Positions 1 to 6,582 of a stretch of 6,582 bases of DNA are shown here, piece after piece (the stretch's first letter is position 1; every line of letters starts with the position of its first letter). A model generated the notes under the pieces. The model saw only the letters and a list, made by a program, of their open reading frames with translations, was not told the DNA's origin and did no database searches. Origin of the DNA: an uncultured Porphyromonadaceae bacterium (GTDB lineage: Bacteria; Bacteroidota; Bacteroidia; Bacteroidales; Muribaculaceae). Both the position numbers and the translations under genes were made by a program. The stretch is taken from contig CAMWLX010000199.1 of the NCBI GenBank assembly GCA_947175225.1, forward strand, positions 1 through 6,582, in the 5' to 3' direction.

Positions 1-454
1 GAAGCTGTCCATTACCCATTTCGCCCCAATAGCGAGCCCAATTGTGGGAAAGTGCAAGATTGATTGCTTGAGCTGCAAGATACTCAGGATAAATCAGAGT
101 GTCTATACCGAGTTCCTTGAGTATCATCTTATTTTCTTTCTTCATGAACTCATAGTTGTCTATTCGGGCAACTGTCTTCCTGACTCCAAGTTTCTTGGCG
201 ATAGAGCAGGAAGCGATGTTGCGAGTCTCGTAGGGAGTGACGGATATATAGAGATCGGCATTCTGGATGCCAGCTTGCCTCATGGCTGCGAAAGATGATG
301 TGGAGCCACACAAAGTCATCAGATTATAGTGTGAATCAAGAGAATCGAGTTTCTGTTGGTCACTGTCAATTAGAATAATGTCCTGATTCTCATTACTTAA
401 CATTTTAGCGAGGTGAGTACCCACCTCGCCAGCACCGGCTATTATGATTTTCAT
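1..454 (-). CDS. trkA: TrkA, NAD-binding subunit of Trk potassium uptake system (C-terminal part missing)
   Basis: Reading leftward from the ATG at 454-452, the frame is open for 151 codons to the window edge, so only the N-terminal third of a protein usually about 450 residues long is seen. It opens with a Rossmann fold: MKIII then GAGEVG (residues 7-12), the glycine-rich dinucleotide loop, with an acidic residue ending the second strand (IILIDSD, about 35-41). A later RIDNYEF segment followed by LGIDTLIYPE is typical of the TrkA RCK-N region. TrkA is the peripheral cytoplasmic protein that binds NAD(H) and gates the TrkH/TrkG potassium channel in the inner membrane. It starts 16 bases after the dxs stop on the same strand, so it is probably co-transcribed with dxs. 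No Shine-Dalgarno is visible. From memory of Bacteroidales genomes, trkH is expected next, to the left of this window. The family call is firm. The intactness of the missing part cannot be judged. Confidence 0.93.
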   Translation of the reverse strand, partial: MKIIIAGAGEVGTHLAKMLSNENQDIILIDSDQQKLDSLDSHYNLMTLCGSTSSFAAMRQAGIQNADLYISVTPYETRNIASCSIAKKLGVRKTVARIDNYEFMKKENKMILKELGIDTLIYPEYLAAQAINLALSHNWARYWGEMGNGQL

Positions 455-470
455 CTTTTATTAATCAGAA

Positions 471-2420
471 TTATGATTTTCTTCCGGCTATTGAAGTGAT
501 TTCAGCCTCAATTCCTTCACTATCATATCCGCAATCGCTGCGCAACTGACCGATAGCGCCATGGGCAACCCAAGAATCCGGAGCACCAAGCACGTGAATA
601 TCAACATCAAAATGATTGTCTCTACACCATTCCGTCACAGCTGAACCAAAACCACCAGTTGTCACTCCATCTTCAACTGTGACGATATGCCTATGAGTAG
701 AGGCAATTTTTCGAAGGAGTTCAGCGTCAAGGGGTTTTACCCAAATCATATCATATATATCGGTTTTGATACCCTTGGCTTTCAATGAGGCGACCGCTTT
801 TTTCGCTTCGTGCAGAAGAGGCCCGATAGTGAGGATGGCAATATCAGATCCACTCTGCTCCTCCACCACTTTTCCCTTACCTATTTCGATGACCTTCATC
901 TTTGTCTGCCAATCTTTCGTTGTGGCTTTGCCGCGAGGATAACGAATAGCCAACGGTCCATCAGAATGTAGGGAAGTCAGCATAAGATTGCGAAGAGTCT
1001 CTTCATCAGAAGGGACAGCTATCCTCATGTTTGGAATACATCTCAGGTAAGCTATATCGAGAAGACCATGATGAGTCACTCCATCTTCTCCTACTATACC
1101 GGCACGGTCGATGCAGAAAGTGACGGGGAGACCCTGGATACAGACATCATTTACAATATTGTCGTAAGCCCGCTGAAGGAATGTAGAGTATATGGCTGTA
1201 AACGGACGTTTCCCTCCTGTTGCAAGGCCGGCCGAGAAGGTAACAGCATGACCTTCCGATATGCCTACATCAAATGTCCTTGTCGGGAATTCAGCCAACA
1301 TTCTTGAAATGGAAGTCCCACTCGGCATGGCAGCCGTCACTCCCATTACCCGGTCGTCTTGCTTGGCAAGTTCTACAAGGGTACGACCGAATACTTCTTG
1401 CCAAGGAAGTGGGGAATCCTTACTGTCGTTGCATATTTTTTCACCTGTTTCAGGATCAAATAGACCGGGAGCATGCCATTTAGCAGGATTCTCTTCAGCC
1501 GGCTTGTATCCTTTGCCCTTCACTGTGTGCAGATGCAGAAGACGAGGAGTCTCCATATCCTTGATGTCGTTGAGAATCTTGACAATCTTAATGACGTCAT
1601 GCCCATCGAAAGGTCCAAAATATCTTATGTTCAGACCCTCGAAGATATTCTGTTTGCCACTTACAAGACTTTTGACTGAGTTTGCAAATCTCTGAATCCT
1701 CCCTTTCCCGGCTTCTGTGACGACACCTTTGCGACGGAACGCATTGTAAAGCTTTGAACGCCATTTGTTGTAGCCGGCTGAAGTAGAAAGTTCAGAAAGG
1801 TAAGCATGAAGACCTCCAACATTTGCATCAATACTCATTTCATTATCATTCAGTATGATAAGAAGATTGTTGGGATTGTTTGCAACGTTATTGAGTCCTT
1901 CAAATGCGAGTCCTCCGCTTATGGAAGCATCTCCGATTACAGCTACAGTCTTGCATTTCTCCTTGCCCGGTGTGTTCCGGTCGGCTATAGCTCTGCCTAA
2001 AGCAGCGGATATTGAGTTGGAAGCATGCCCGGTGACAAATGTGTCATATTCTGATTCGAGAGGGGAGGGGAACCCACTGATTCCTCCCTTCTTCCTTTGA
2101 TTGACAAAAGCTTCTTTTCTGCCGGTCAGAATTTTGTGGGCATATGCTTGATGGCCGACATCCCAAAAAAGATGGTCGTTAGGAGTATCATACACATAAT
2201 GTAATGCCACAATAATATCTACTGCTCCCATGCTGGATGCAAAATGACCTGGATTGACAGCAAGATTGTCGATCAGATAGCGCCGGATATCAGCGCACAG
2301 CTCCGGCAGCTGCTCAAGACGCAAAGTGCGTAGATCAGCCGGCGACGAAATGCTGTCCAAGAGACCATATCCAGTGATCTTGGTAGCAAGGAGTGGAGTT
2401 TGTACAGATTCCTGTTTCAT
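471..2420 (-). CDS. dxs: 1-deoxy-D-xylulose-5-phosphate synthase (Dxs)
   Basis: Full-length, 649 residues (family usually about 620-640). Dxs is a cytoplasmic thiamine-diphosphate enzyme that condenses pyruvate with glyceraldehyde 3-phosphate to DXP, releasing CO2. This is the first step of the MEP isoprenoid pathway and also supplies thiamine and pyridoxal synthesis. Visible in order: NPGHF with active-site His59; WDVGHQAY (86-93); GHAS (131-134); the diphosphate/metal motif GDASISGG (163-170) to NDNEMS (191-196); WHAPGLFD (315-322); the pyrimidine-domain Glu389 in ISEGHAV; LQRAYD (415-420); DRAGIVGEDG (438-447) with Arg439; His450; YPRG (494-497) with Arg496; and a transketolase C-terminal domain from about 510. 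By alignment from memory these correspond to E. coli His49, Glu370, Arg420, His431 and Arg478. GDA replaces the common GDG, as in other Bacteroidota. The start is the ATG 6 bases after the upstream small gene; it gives a polar N-terminal extension of roughly 15 residues. Probably co-transcribed with the small membrane gene and trkA. Confidence 0.98.
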   Translation of the reverse strand: MKQESVQTPLLATKITGYGLLDSISSPADLRTLRLEQLPELCADIRRYLIDNLAVNPGHFASSMGAVDIIVALHYVYDTPNDHLFWDVGHQAYAHKILTGRKEAFVNQRKKGGISGFPSPLESEYDTFVTGHASNSISAALGRAIADRNTPGKEKCKTVAVIGDASISGGLAFEGLNNVANNPNNLLIILNDNEMSIDANVGGLHAYLSELSTSAGYNKWRSKLYNAFRRKGVVTEAGKGRIQRFANSVKSLVSGKQNIFEGLNIRYFGPFDGHDVIKIVKILNDIKDMETPRLLHLHTVKGKGYKPAEENPAKWHAPGLFDPETGEKICNDSKDSPLPWQEVFGRTLVELAKQDDRVMGVTAAMPSGTSISRMLAEFPTRTFDVGISEGHAVTFSAGLATGGKRPFTAIYSTFLQRAYDNIVNDVCIQGLPVTFCIDRAGIVGEDGVTHHGLLDIAYLRCIPNMRIAVPSDEETLRNLMLTSLHSDGPLAIRYPRGKATTKDWQTKMKVIEIGKGKVVEEQSGSDIAILTIGPLLHEAKKAVASLKAKGIKTDIYDMIWVKPLDAELLRKIASTHRHIVTVEDGVTTGGFGSAVTEWCRDNHFDVDIHVLGAPDSWVAHGAIGQLRSDCGYDSEGIEAEITSIAGRKS

Positions 2421-2426
2421 TTCATG

Positions 2427-2606
2427 CTATTTCTTTTCGCCCCCGAAGTATTTTTTATAAAGGGGCACAAAAATGATGATGCCACTCATAGCCGCTATCA
2501 GGATGTTTTTCAGGTTGAATCCATCGGCGGAAGTGAGAAGCCCCACACACAGCCATACCCATAAAAGTGCCAGTATGGCAAGTCCTGCGATTCTTTTAGG
2601 TTTCAT
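2427..2606 (-). CDS. small two-helix membrane protein of unknown function
   Basis: A 59-codon frame on the minus strand, ATG at 2606-2604 and TAG at 2429-2427. I do not recognise a named family. The product is strongly patterned as a membrane protein: a basic N-terminus (MKPKR), a hydrophobic helix at about residues 6-24 containing WVW, a polar turn (SADGFNLKN, 26-34), a second hydrophobic helix at about 35-50, and a charged tail ending GGEKK. By the positive-inside rule both ends would be cytoplasmic. It ends 6 bases before the dxs start on the same strand and is the only frame in the 317-base gap between dxs and ftsK with this character. It is therefore probably the first gene of the dxs-trkA unit. 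The tight spacing and clean amphipathic layout favour a real gene. Without a homology search, a fortuitous frame cannot be excluded. No function is proposed. Confidence 0.72.
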   Translation of the reverse strand: MKPKRIAGLAILALLWVWLCVGLLTSADGFNLKNILIAAMSGIIIFVPLYKKYFGGEKK

Positions 2607-2737
2607 TCCAACTGCGAAGTTAACAATTTTTTTTTATATTTTACCGATTTTTTTTACTAATTTTGCATTCCTATATCTAAAGATAGAGAAAATTTGAAAA
2701 AGTCATCTTGCAAAACCAAATTTGAGACACACTTCAT
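2607..2737. promoter_or_regulatory. AT-rich divergent control region between the dxs and ftsK units
   Basis: This 131-base gap separates the leftward small-gene/dxs/trkA unit from ftsK and must hold the promoters of both unless they lie further upstream. It is much more AT-rich than its flanks. It contains runs of nine T (2627-2635) and eight T (2648-2655), centred about two helical turns apart, which suggests a bent or UP-like element. It also holds the promoter-like octamer listed separately and a short inverted repeat, TATCT-AA-AGATA (2674-2685). The best leftward -7 candidate is TATCTTTA on the minus strand (2685-2678), one mismatch from TAnnTTTG and about 72 bases before the small gene; no -33 box is convincingly spaced from it. 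No Shine-Dalgarno precedes either start, as is usual in Bacteroidota. Confidence 0.55.
2658..2665 (+). promoter_or_regulatory. candidate Bacteroidota -7 box for ftsK
   Basis: The octamer TAATTTTG matches the Bacteroidota primary sigma -7 consensus TAnnTTTG exactly. It lies 72 bases upstream of the ftsK ATG, which would give a leader of roughly 60-65 bases. There is no clear TTTG at the -33 position; that place is taken by the T-tract at 2627-2635. Assignment is by motif match and position only. Confidence 0.5.
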
Positions 2738-5700
2738 ATGAAGCAATATCATAATTATGCACCTGAAATATCTTCAACCGAAGAGACTGTAGAATCATCA
2801 GAAACAGTTGGATCTGTCGCCCAGGAACAACCCACAGCGCATGAACAACTATCGCAAAAGGATCCGGTCCGCTCAGGACGTAGGCGCAAAACGAAACCAA
2901 ACAGAGGAGAGAACACCGGTTCGTCTTCTCGCCCCACTGTGGCTGGAACTAACGCTGCGGATCCTAAGACTAAAAACGAGACATCCATCTCGATGTGGAC
3001 AACTCTAAAGGGATCTTTGAAAGAGTGGAAAGACTCTGTGGTCACTCGATCCGTGTTCGGCATAATTTTAGGCGGACTGGGATTCTGGTTTGCCGTGGCA
3101 TTCGCATCTTATTTCAGTGCCTGTATAGCTGATCAGAGCGTAGTCGCCTCTGCTGTGACCGGACTGGAGACCGAAGTGGCGAATGATGCCGGAGAAGGGG
3201 GAGCAAGGCTCACCGAGCTAATCATAAACCAAGGATTCGGGGTAGGAGCCATCGTTATTGTGGTGTGGCTCCTGTGCATGTCGCTTAAGCTTCTTATCGG
3301 ATATCCAAAATTCCGGACCCTTGATTTCACCATAAAGTCTCTGATAGCTTTTATCACACTGAGTGTAGTAGTCGGCATGGTCTCTATTGGGCTCGACACC
3401 GACGTAAACTGGGGAGGCTTTCATGGAAGATATATTAATGAGATAATATATAACTACATTGGATGGAGTGGCGCCTTTATCATTTCTATTGTGCTCATTT
3501 CAATTTTTGTGGTCATATGTATGCGCGATGCCATAAAATGGATACTTAAGAAAAAACGCCAGTACGATGAAAAGCGTCGTCTCCAGCGCGAAGCTGAAGA
3601 GGCGGAATTGAGAAAGGAAGAAGAACATAGAGAAAGAGACCGGCAGTCGAATCTCGCAGTGTCTCTCTACGCTGAAAATGAAGTCGTGGAGGAAGAAAAG
3701 AGACCCAATCAGCCACAGGAAAACGTTGAATTTAATCCTGACGCAGATACCATCTTTGATATGCCAGACCTTGATGAGGAAGACGAACCATATTCAAGAT
3801 TTGACACATATCAGGATGATCCAAACTCTCTTGCCATTTCTGAAGATCCAATTGAAGAACATCCATATGAAAGCAACTTGACCGGCGTCGGAGGAATGGC
3901 TAAATTGGATGAAGACGATAAAGAGAGCACTTCTCCAGTGCGAGACTCAATTGACAATCCAAAGACTCCTTATAATACTCCTAAAAATGATGTCAAAGAT
4001 ACCGGAAACGTTAAAGAGTCTTCCGTCAGTGAGAGAAATCCTATTGATCATCAGCCTTCAAACAATGCTTCAAGAACTAAGGCTGAAAACATTGTAATGG
4101 GAGGAATGGAAAACAATTCCTCTTCAGAGAGAATTCAACAATATGATAATGTATCCAATCATAGTGTCGCTGAGCTTGAAGAAGAAGACAGTTATGAGAA
4201 CAGTGGTGTTGAGCGTGAAGCTTCAAACACTAACGTTAAAGAAGAAGCAGTTGAAAAAGATTTAACTGAAGAAAAAGATTCCGACTATGTGATGACCGTC
4301 AATGTGAATCAGATTGAGAAAGGGAGTCAAAACACAGGCACGTCTGACACACAGAATTTCTACACTCATGAATACAAATTCCCTCCAGCTGAATATTTGT
4401 TGCCCGGAGCCGACAAGATATCTGTAGATGCCGATGAACTGCTCGAAAATAAAGAGAAGATTAGGCAGACACTTCTTGATTTCGGCATTCCAATCACAAG
4501 TATCGAAGCTACAGTGGGTCCAACAGTGACCCTTTATGAAATACGTCCAGACACAGGTGTGAAGATTGCAAAGATACGAAATCTTGTTGACGACCTTGCT
4601 CTCTCACTGGCAGCAAATGGTGTGCGAATAATTGCTCCTATACCGGGCAAAGGTACAGTCGGTATAGAGGTTGCCAACAAGGAAGCCCAGACAGTTTCGA
4701 TGCGAACCATCATACAATCGAAGGTGTATCAAAACTCAAAGTTTAAGCTCCCGGTGGCACTGGGATCGACTATCTCGAACGAAGTATACATTGCCGACCT
4801 TGCAAAGATGCCTCATCTACTTGTCGCTGGCGCAACCGGCCAGGGTAAGTCAGTCGGTCTGAATGCTATCGTCACATCTCTTCTCTATTCCAAGCGACCG
4901 GAGGAATTGAAGTTTGTTATGGTCGATCCAAAGAGGGTTGAGTTTTCTCTTTATGCTAAGATAGAAAAATACTATCTGGCAAAAATTCCGGATGCTCCAC
5001 AGCCTATCATCACAAATATGGAGAATGTGGTAGCTACCCTTAGCTCGCTATGCGCCGAGATGGATGAAAGATATATGTTGCTGGAAAAAGCTTTCGTCCG
5101 TCAGGTGACAGAATACAATGAAAAATTCAAGGCTAAGAAGCTTGATCCAAAAGAAGGCCATCGTTTTATGCCATATATTGTAGTCATCATCGATGAGTTT
5201 GCCGATTTGATAATGACAGCCGGCAAGGAGGTGGAGCTTCCAATTGCACGTCTCGCTCAGCTTGCACGCGCTGTCGGAATACATGTGATTATAGCTACTC
5301 AGCGACCTTCTACCAATGTCATCACAGGTATGATCAAAGCCAACTTCCCTGTGCGTATTGCTTTCAAGGTAAGTTCAGGAGTAGACTCTAAGACAATCCT
5401 TGACTCAACAGGAGCTCAGCAACTGATCGGTAGGGGAGATATGCTCATAAGCAACAACGGGGAGATGACCCGAGTGCAGTGTGCTTTTGTCGATACTCCG
5501 GAAGTGGAGAAAGTATGCGACTACATAGCCCGTCAGCCATATCCTCAGGGAGCATATATGCTTCCAGAGCCTCAGATAGGAGGGGATGGAGAAGCGCAAG
5601 ATGTAGACACTGCGAGCATCGGAAAACTTGATCCACTTTTCTCTGAGGTTGGGCGTCAGGTCATAATGAGCGGAACAGCATCCACTTCTGCAGTGCAACG

Positions 5701-5854
5701 ACGTTATGAGATTGGATACAACCGAGCCGGCAGAATCATGGATCAGCTTGAGGCATATGGAGTGGTTGGCCCCGCTACCGGAGGTAAGCCAAGGAGTGTG
5801 CTTATGGATGCTATGGCATTTGAGGATCTTTTGGCTACCCTTGGACTTGCCTGA
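2738..5854 (+). CDS. ftsK: FtsK/SpoIIIE-family DNA translocase
   Basis: 1038 residues; Bacteroidales FtsK proteins I recall are nearer 800-850. FtsK is a hexameric ATP-driven DNA pump at the division septum that clears the terminus region and activates XerCD recombination at dif. Visible in order: a polar cytoplasmic N-terminus (1-100) with a basic patch (residues 45-56, containing RRRK); four membrane helices at about 106-128, 166-186, 197-217 and 241-263; a charged stretch (264-300) rich in Arg/Lys/Glu, likely helical or coiled-coil; and an acidic, low-complexity linker to about 543. The alpha domain starts near YKFPP (546-550). The RecA-like motor has Walker A GATGQGKS (698-705), VDPKRVEFS, Walker B YIVVIIDE (813-820; Asp819, Glu820), ATQRPS (853-858) and GRGDML. 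A winged-helix gamma domain (about 965-1028; SEVGRQ, NRAGRIMDQLE) closes the protein. The ATG at 2738 is chosen because a candidate promoter lies upstream; an internal ATG at 2993 (Met86) would keep every helix. It appears complete, with the motor intact. Confidence 0.97.
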   Translation: MKQYHNYAPEISSTEETVESSETVGSVAQEQPTAHEQLSQKDPVRSGRRRKTKPNRGENTGSSSRPTVAGTNAADPKTKNETSISMWTTLKGSLKEWKDSVVTRSVFGIILGGLGFWFAVAFASYFSACIADQSVVASAVTGLETEVANDAGEGGARLTELIINQGFGVGAIVIVVWLLCMSLKLLIGYPKFRTLDFTIKSLIAFITLSVVVGMVSIGLDTDVNWGGFHGRYINEIIYNYIGWSGAFIISIVLISIFVVICMRDAIKWILKKKRQYDEKRRLQREAEEAELRKEEEHRERDRQSNLAVSLYAENEVVEEEKRPNQPQENVEFNPDADTIFDMPDLDEEDEPYSRFDTYQDDPNSLAISEDPIEEHPYESNLTGVGGMAKLDEDDKESTSPVRDSIDNPKTPYNTPKNDVKDTGNVKESSVSERNPIDHQPSNNASRTKAENIVMGGMENNSSSERIQQYDNVSNHSVAELEEEDSYENSGVEREASNTNVKEEAVEKDLTEEKDSDYVMTVNVNQIEKGSQNTGTSDTQNFYTHEYKFPPAEYLLPGADKISVDADELLENKEKIRQTLLDFGIPITSIEATVGPTVTLYEIRPDTGVKIAKIRNLVDDLALSLAANGVRIIAPIPGKGTVGIEVANKEAQTVSMRTIIQSKVYQNSKFKLPVALGSTISNEVYIADLAKMPHLLVAGATGQGKSVGLNAIVTSLLYSKRPEELKFVMVDPKRVEFSLYAKIEKYYLAKIPDAPQPIITNMENVVATLSSLCAEMDERYMLLEKAFVRQVTEYNEKFKAKKLDPKEGHRFMPYIVVIIDEFADLIMTAGKEVELPIARLAQLARAVGIHVIIATQRPSTNVITGMIKANFPVRIAFKVSSGVDSKTILDSTGAQQLIGRGDMLISNNGEMTRVQCAFVDTPEVEKVCDYIARQPYPQGAYMLPEPQIGGDGEAQDVDTASIGKLDPLFSEVGRQVIMSGTASTSAVQRRYEIGYNRAGRIMDQLEAYGVVGPATGGKPRSVLMDAMAFEDLLATLGLA

Positions 5855-5899
5855 TGATCAAAGAAAAAAGATATATAGAAATTTGGAAAATCAGAAGAT

Positions 5900-6520
5900 A
5901 TGTTACGAAGAATATTGATGATACTTGGTGTTGTGATGCTTGGAGCGGCGATGTCTGCCACTGCAGCAGAGACGGCTGATGGATTGCTAAAGAAGGCAGC
6001 AGCCGGAATAAATGGATCTTCAGGGCTTACTGCATCCTTTACACTCGATTATGGCACGAAGAAAGTTTCTGGAACAATAAAAGCTGCCGGCAACAAGTTT
6101 GCTTTGCAGACTTCTTCAACATCTACTTGGTATGATGGCAAGAGCATGTGGACATACAATGCAAATAATGCTGAGACTACTCTCATGTACCCCACTGCTC
6201 AAGAAGTGGCAGAAGCTAATCCTCTTTCAATAGTCAACTCCTATTCTGCAAATTTTACGGCTGCATATGCAAAAGGGCAAACAAAAGGAAGCAGGACGAT
6301 TGTTTTGACACCTAAATCAAAGCAATTGGGATATAAGAGCGTTCATGTGACAATACCTGATGGGTCAGTCTATCCTTCCAAACTTGTTATTGTGCCCACT
6401 TCAGGACAGAAAATGACGGTGTCTATAACACAAGTGAAAAGTGGTCAGAAATTGCCTGAATCCACCTTTGTCTATCCGAAATCAAAGTATCCTAAAGTCG
6501 AGATTGTCGACCTGAGATGA
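5900..6520 (+). CDS. LolA-like periplasmic outer-membrane lipoprotein carrier
   Basis: 206 residues. The N-terminus is a classic Sec signal peptide: MLRRI, a hydrophobic core (LMILGVVMLGAAM), then SATAA, with probable cleavage after Ala22 in the Ala-Thr-Ala motif. No cysteine follows, so it is a soluble periplasmic protein and not a lipoprotein. The mature part resembles Bacteroidales LolA-like proteins (LolA/COG2834 fold). It has a leading helix (ADGLLKKAAAGI), alternating strands, the WYDGKSMWTY segment (77-86), NPLSIVNSY (107-115) and a C-terminal FVYPKSKYP ending IVDLR. LolA shuttles outer-membrane lipoproteins from LolCDE across the periplasm. Sequence identity in this family is low, so the fold is surer than the exact cargo. 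It starts 45 bases after the ftsK stop on the same strand with no terminator between, so co-transcription is likely. The ATG at 5900 gives the basic n-region; an in-frame ATG at codon 7 would remove it. Confidence 0.85.
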   Translation: MLRRILMILGVVMLGAAMSATAAETADGLLKKAAAGINGSSGLTASFTLDYGTKKVSGTIKAAGNKFALQTSSTSTWYDGKSMWTYNANNAETTLMYPTAQEVAEANPLSIVNSYSANFTAAYAKGQTKGSRTIVLTPKSKQLGYKSVHVTIPDGSVYPSKLVIVPTSGQKMTVSITQVKSGQKLPESTFVYPKSKYPKVEIVDLR

Positions 6521-6582
6521 AAAAATTAGGGTCAGACTGAAATAAAAGTGCTTTCTGATTGTTATAATGTAAGATATTCAAC
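6521..6582. other. non-coding tail after the lolA-like gene
   Basis: The last 62 bases are AT-rich and hold no supported gene start. A weak inverted repeat, TCAGA (6532-6536) with TCTGA (6554-6558), has only 5-base arms, a 17-base loop and no following T-run, so I do not call a terminator. The next gene probably begins beyond the window. Confidence 0.5.

Noticed and set aside
44..298. 84-codon plus-strand frame near the left edge
   Set aside because: It is antisense to the well-supported trkA frame, which has the GAGEVG Rossmann motif, and its own product has no recognisable features.
1261..1695. 144-codon plus-strand frame inside dxs
   Set aside because: It is a shadow of the conserved dxs frame on the other strand, with a Ser/Pro/Leu-rich product and no domain.
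2473..2697. 74-codon plus-strand frame in the dxs-ftsK gap
   Set aside because: It lies antisense to the small membrane gene and runs through the T-tracts; its Phe-rich end reflects those tracts, and the minus-strand frame fits the operon spacing better.
2993..2995. Internal ATG (Met86) as the true ftsK start
   Set aside because: It would keep all membrane helices, but the frame is open from 2738 and the candidate promoter leader ends at 2738. It stays possible and is not preferred.
3527..4366. FtsK linker as an inserted foreign domain or a frameshifted stretch
   Set aside because: The reading frame is continuous, the composition is typical of disordered linkers, and the motor and membrane parts on both sides are intact.
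5855..5899. Separate promoter for the lolA-like gene
   Set aside because: The 45-base gap has AT-rich sequence and an ATTTGG, but no TAnnTTTG with correct spacing, so read-through from ftsK is simpler.
6532..6558. Inverted repeat TCAGA/TCTGA after the lolA-like gene as a terminator
   Set aside because: Arms of 5 bases with a 17-base loop and no trailing T-run do not make a credible intrinsic terminator.

Overview
The window looks like ordinary chromosomal core sequence from a Bacteroidota bacterium, most likely order Bacteroidales. The family could be a gut group such as Muribaculaceae, but this is a guess from memory of protein style. The supporting signs are a Dxs with Bacteroidota-type variants (GDA instead of GDG in the thiamine-diphosphate motif, ISEGHAV around the catalytic Glu), an FtsK with a GATGQGKS Walker A, a LolA-like protein of Bacteroidales type, moderate G+C, no clear Shine-Dalgarno sequences, and a TAnnTTTG-type promoter element.

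Layout: two divergent transcription units share a short AT-rich control region at about 2607-2737. The leftward (minus-strand) unit is a 59-residue two-helix membrane protein (2427-2606), then dxs (471-2420), then the first 151 codons of trkA (1-454), which runs off the left edge. Gaps are 6 and 16 bases, so the three genes are probably co-transcribed. The rightward unit is ftsK (2738-5854) followed 45 bases later by a lolA-like gene (5900-6520). The last 62 bases hold no recognisable gene.

Functions: Dxs makes DXP, the entry metabolite of the MEP isoprenoid pathway. TrkA is the NAD-binding cytoplasmic subunit of a potassium uptake system. FtsK is the membrane-anchored DNA translocase that links chromosome segregation to division. 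The LolA-like protein is a probable periplasmic lipoprotein chaperone. These are housekeeping envelope, division and ion-balance genes and do not form one pathway.

I found no sign of a mobile element, CRISPR array, defence system, tRNA or rRNA. The least characterised item is the small membrane-protein gene ahead of dxs. Other points worth a look are the long acidic FtsK linker, the T-tract-flanked divergent promoter region, and two exact matches to known FtsK/SpoIIIE polarity motifs, which may be chance.
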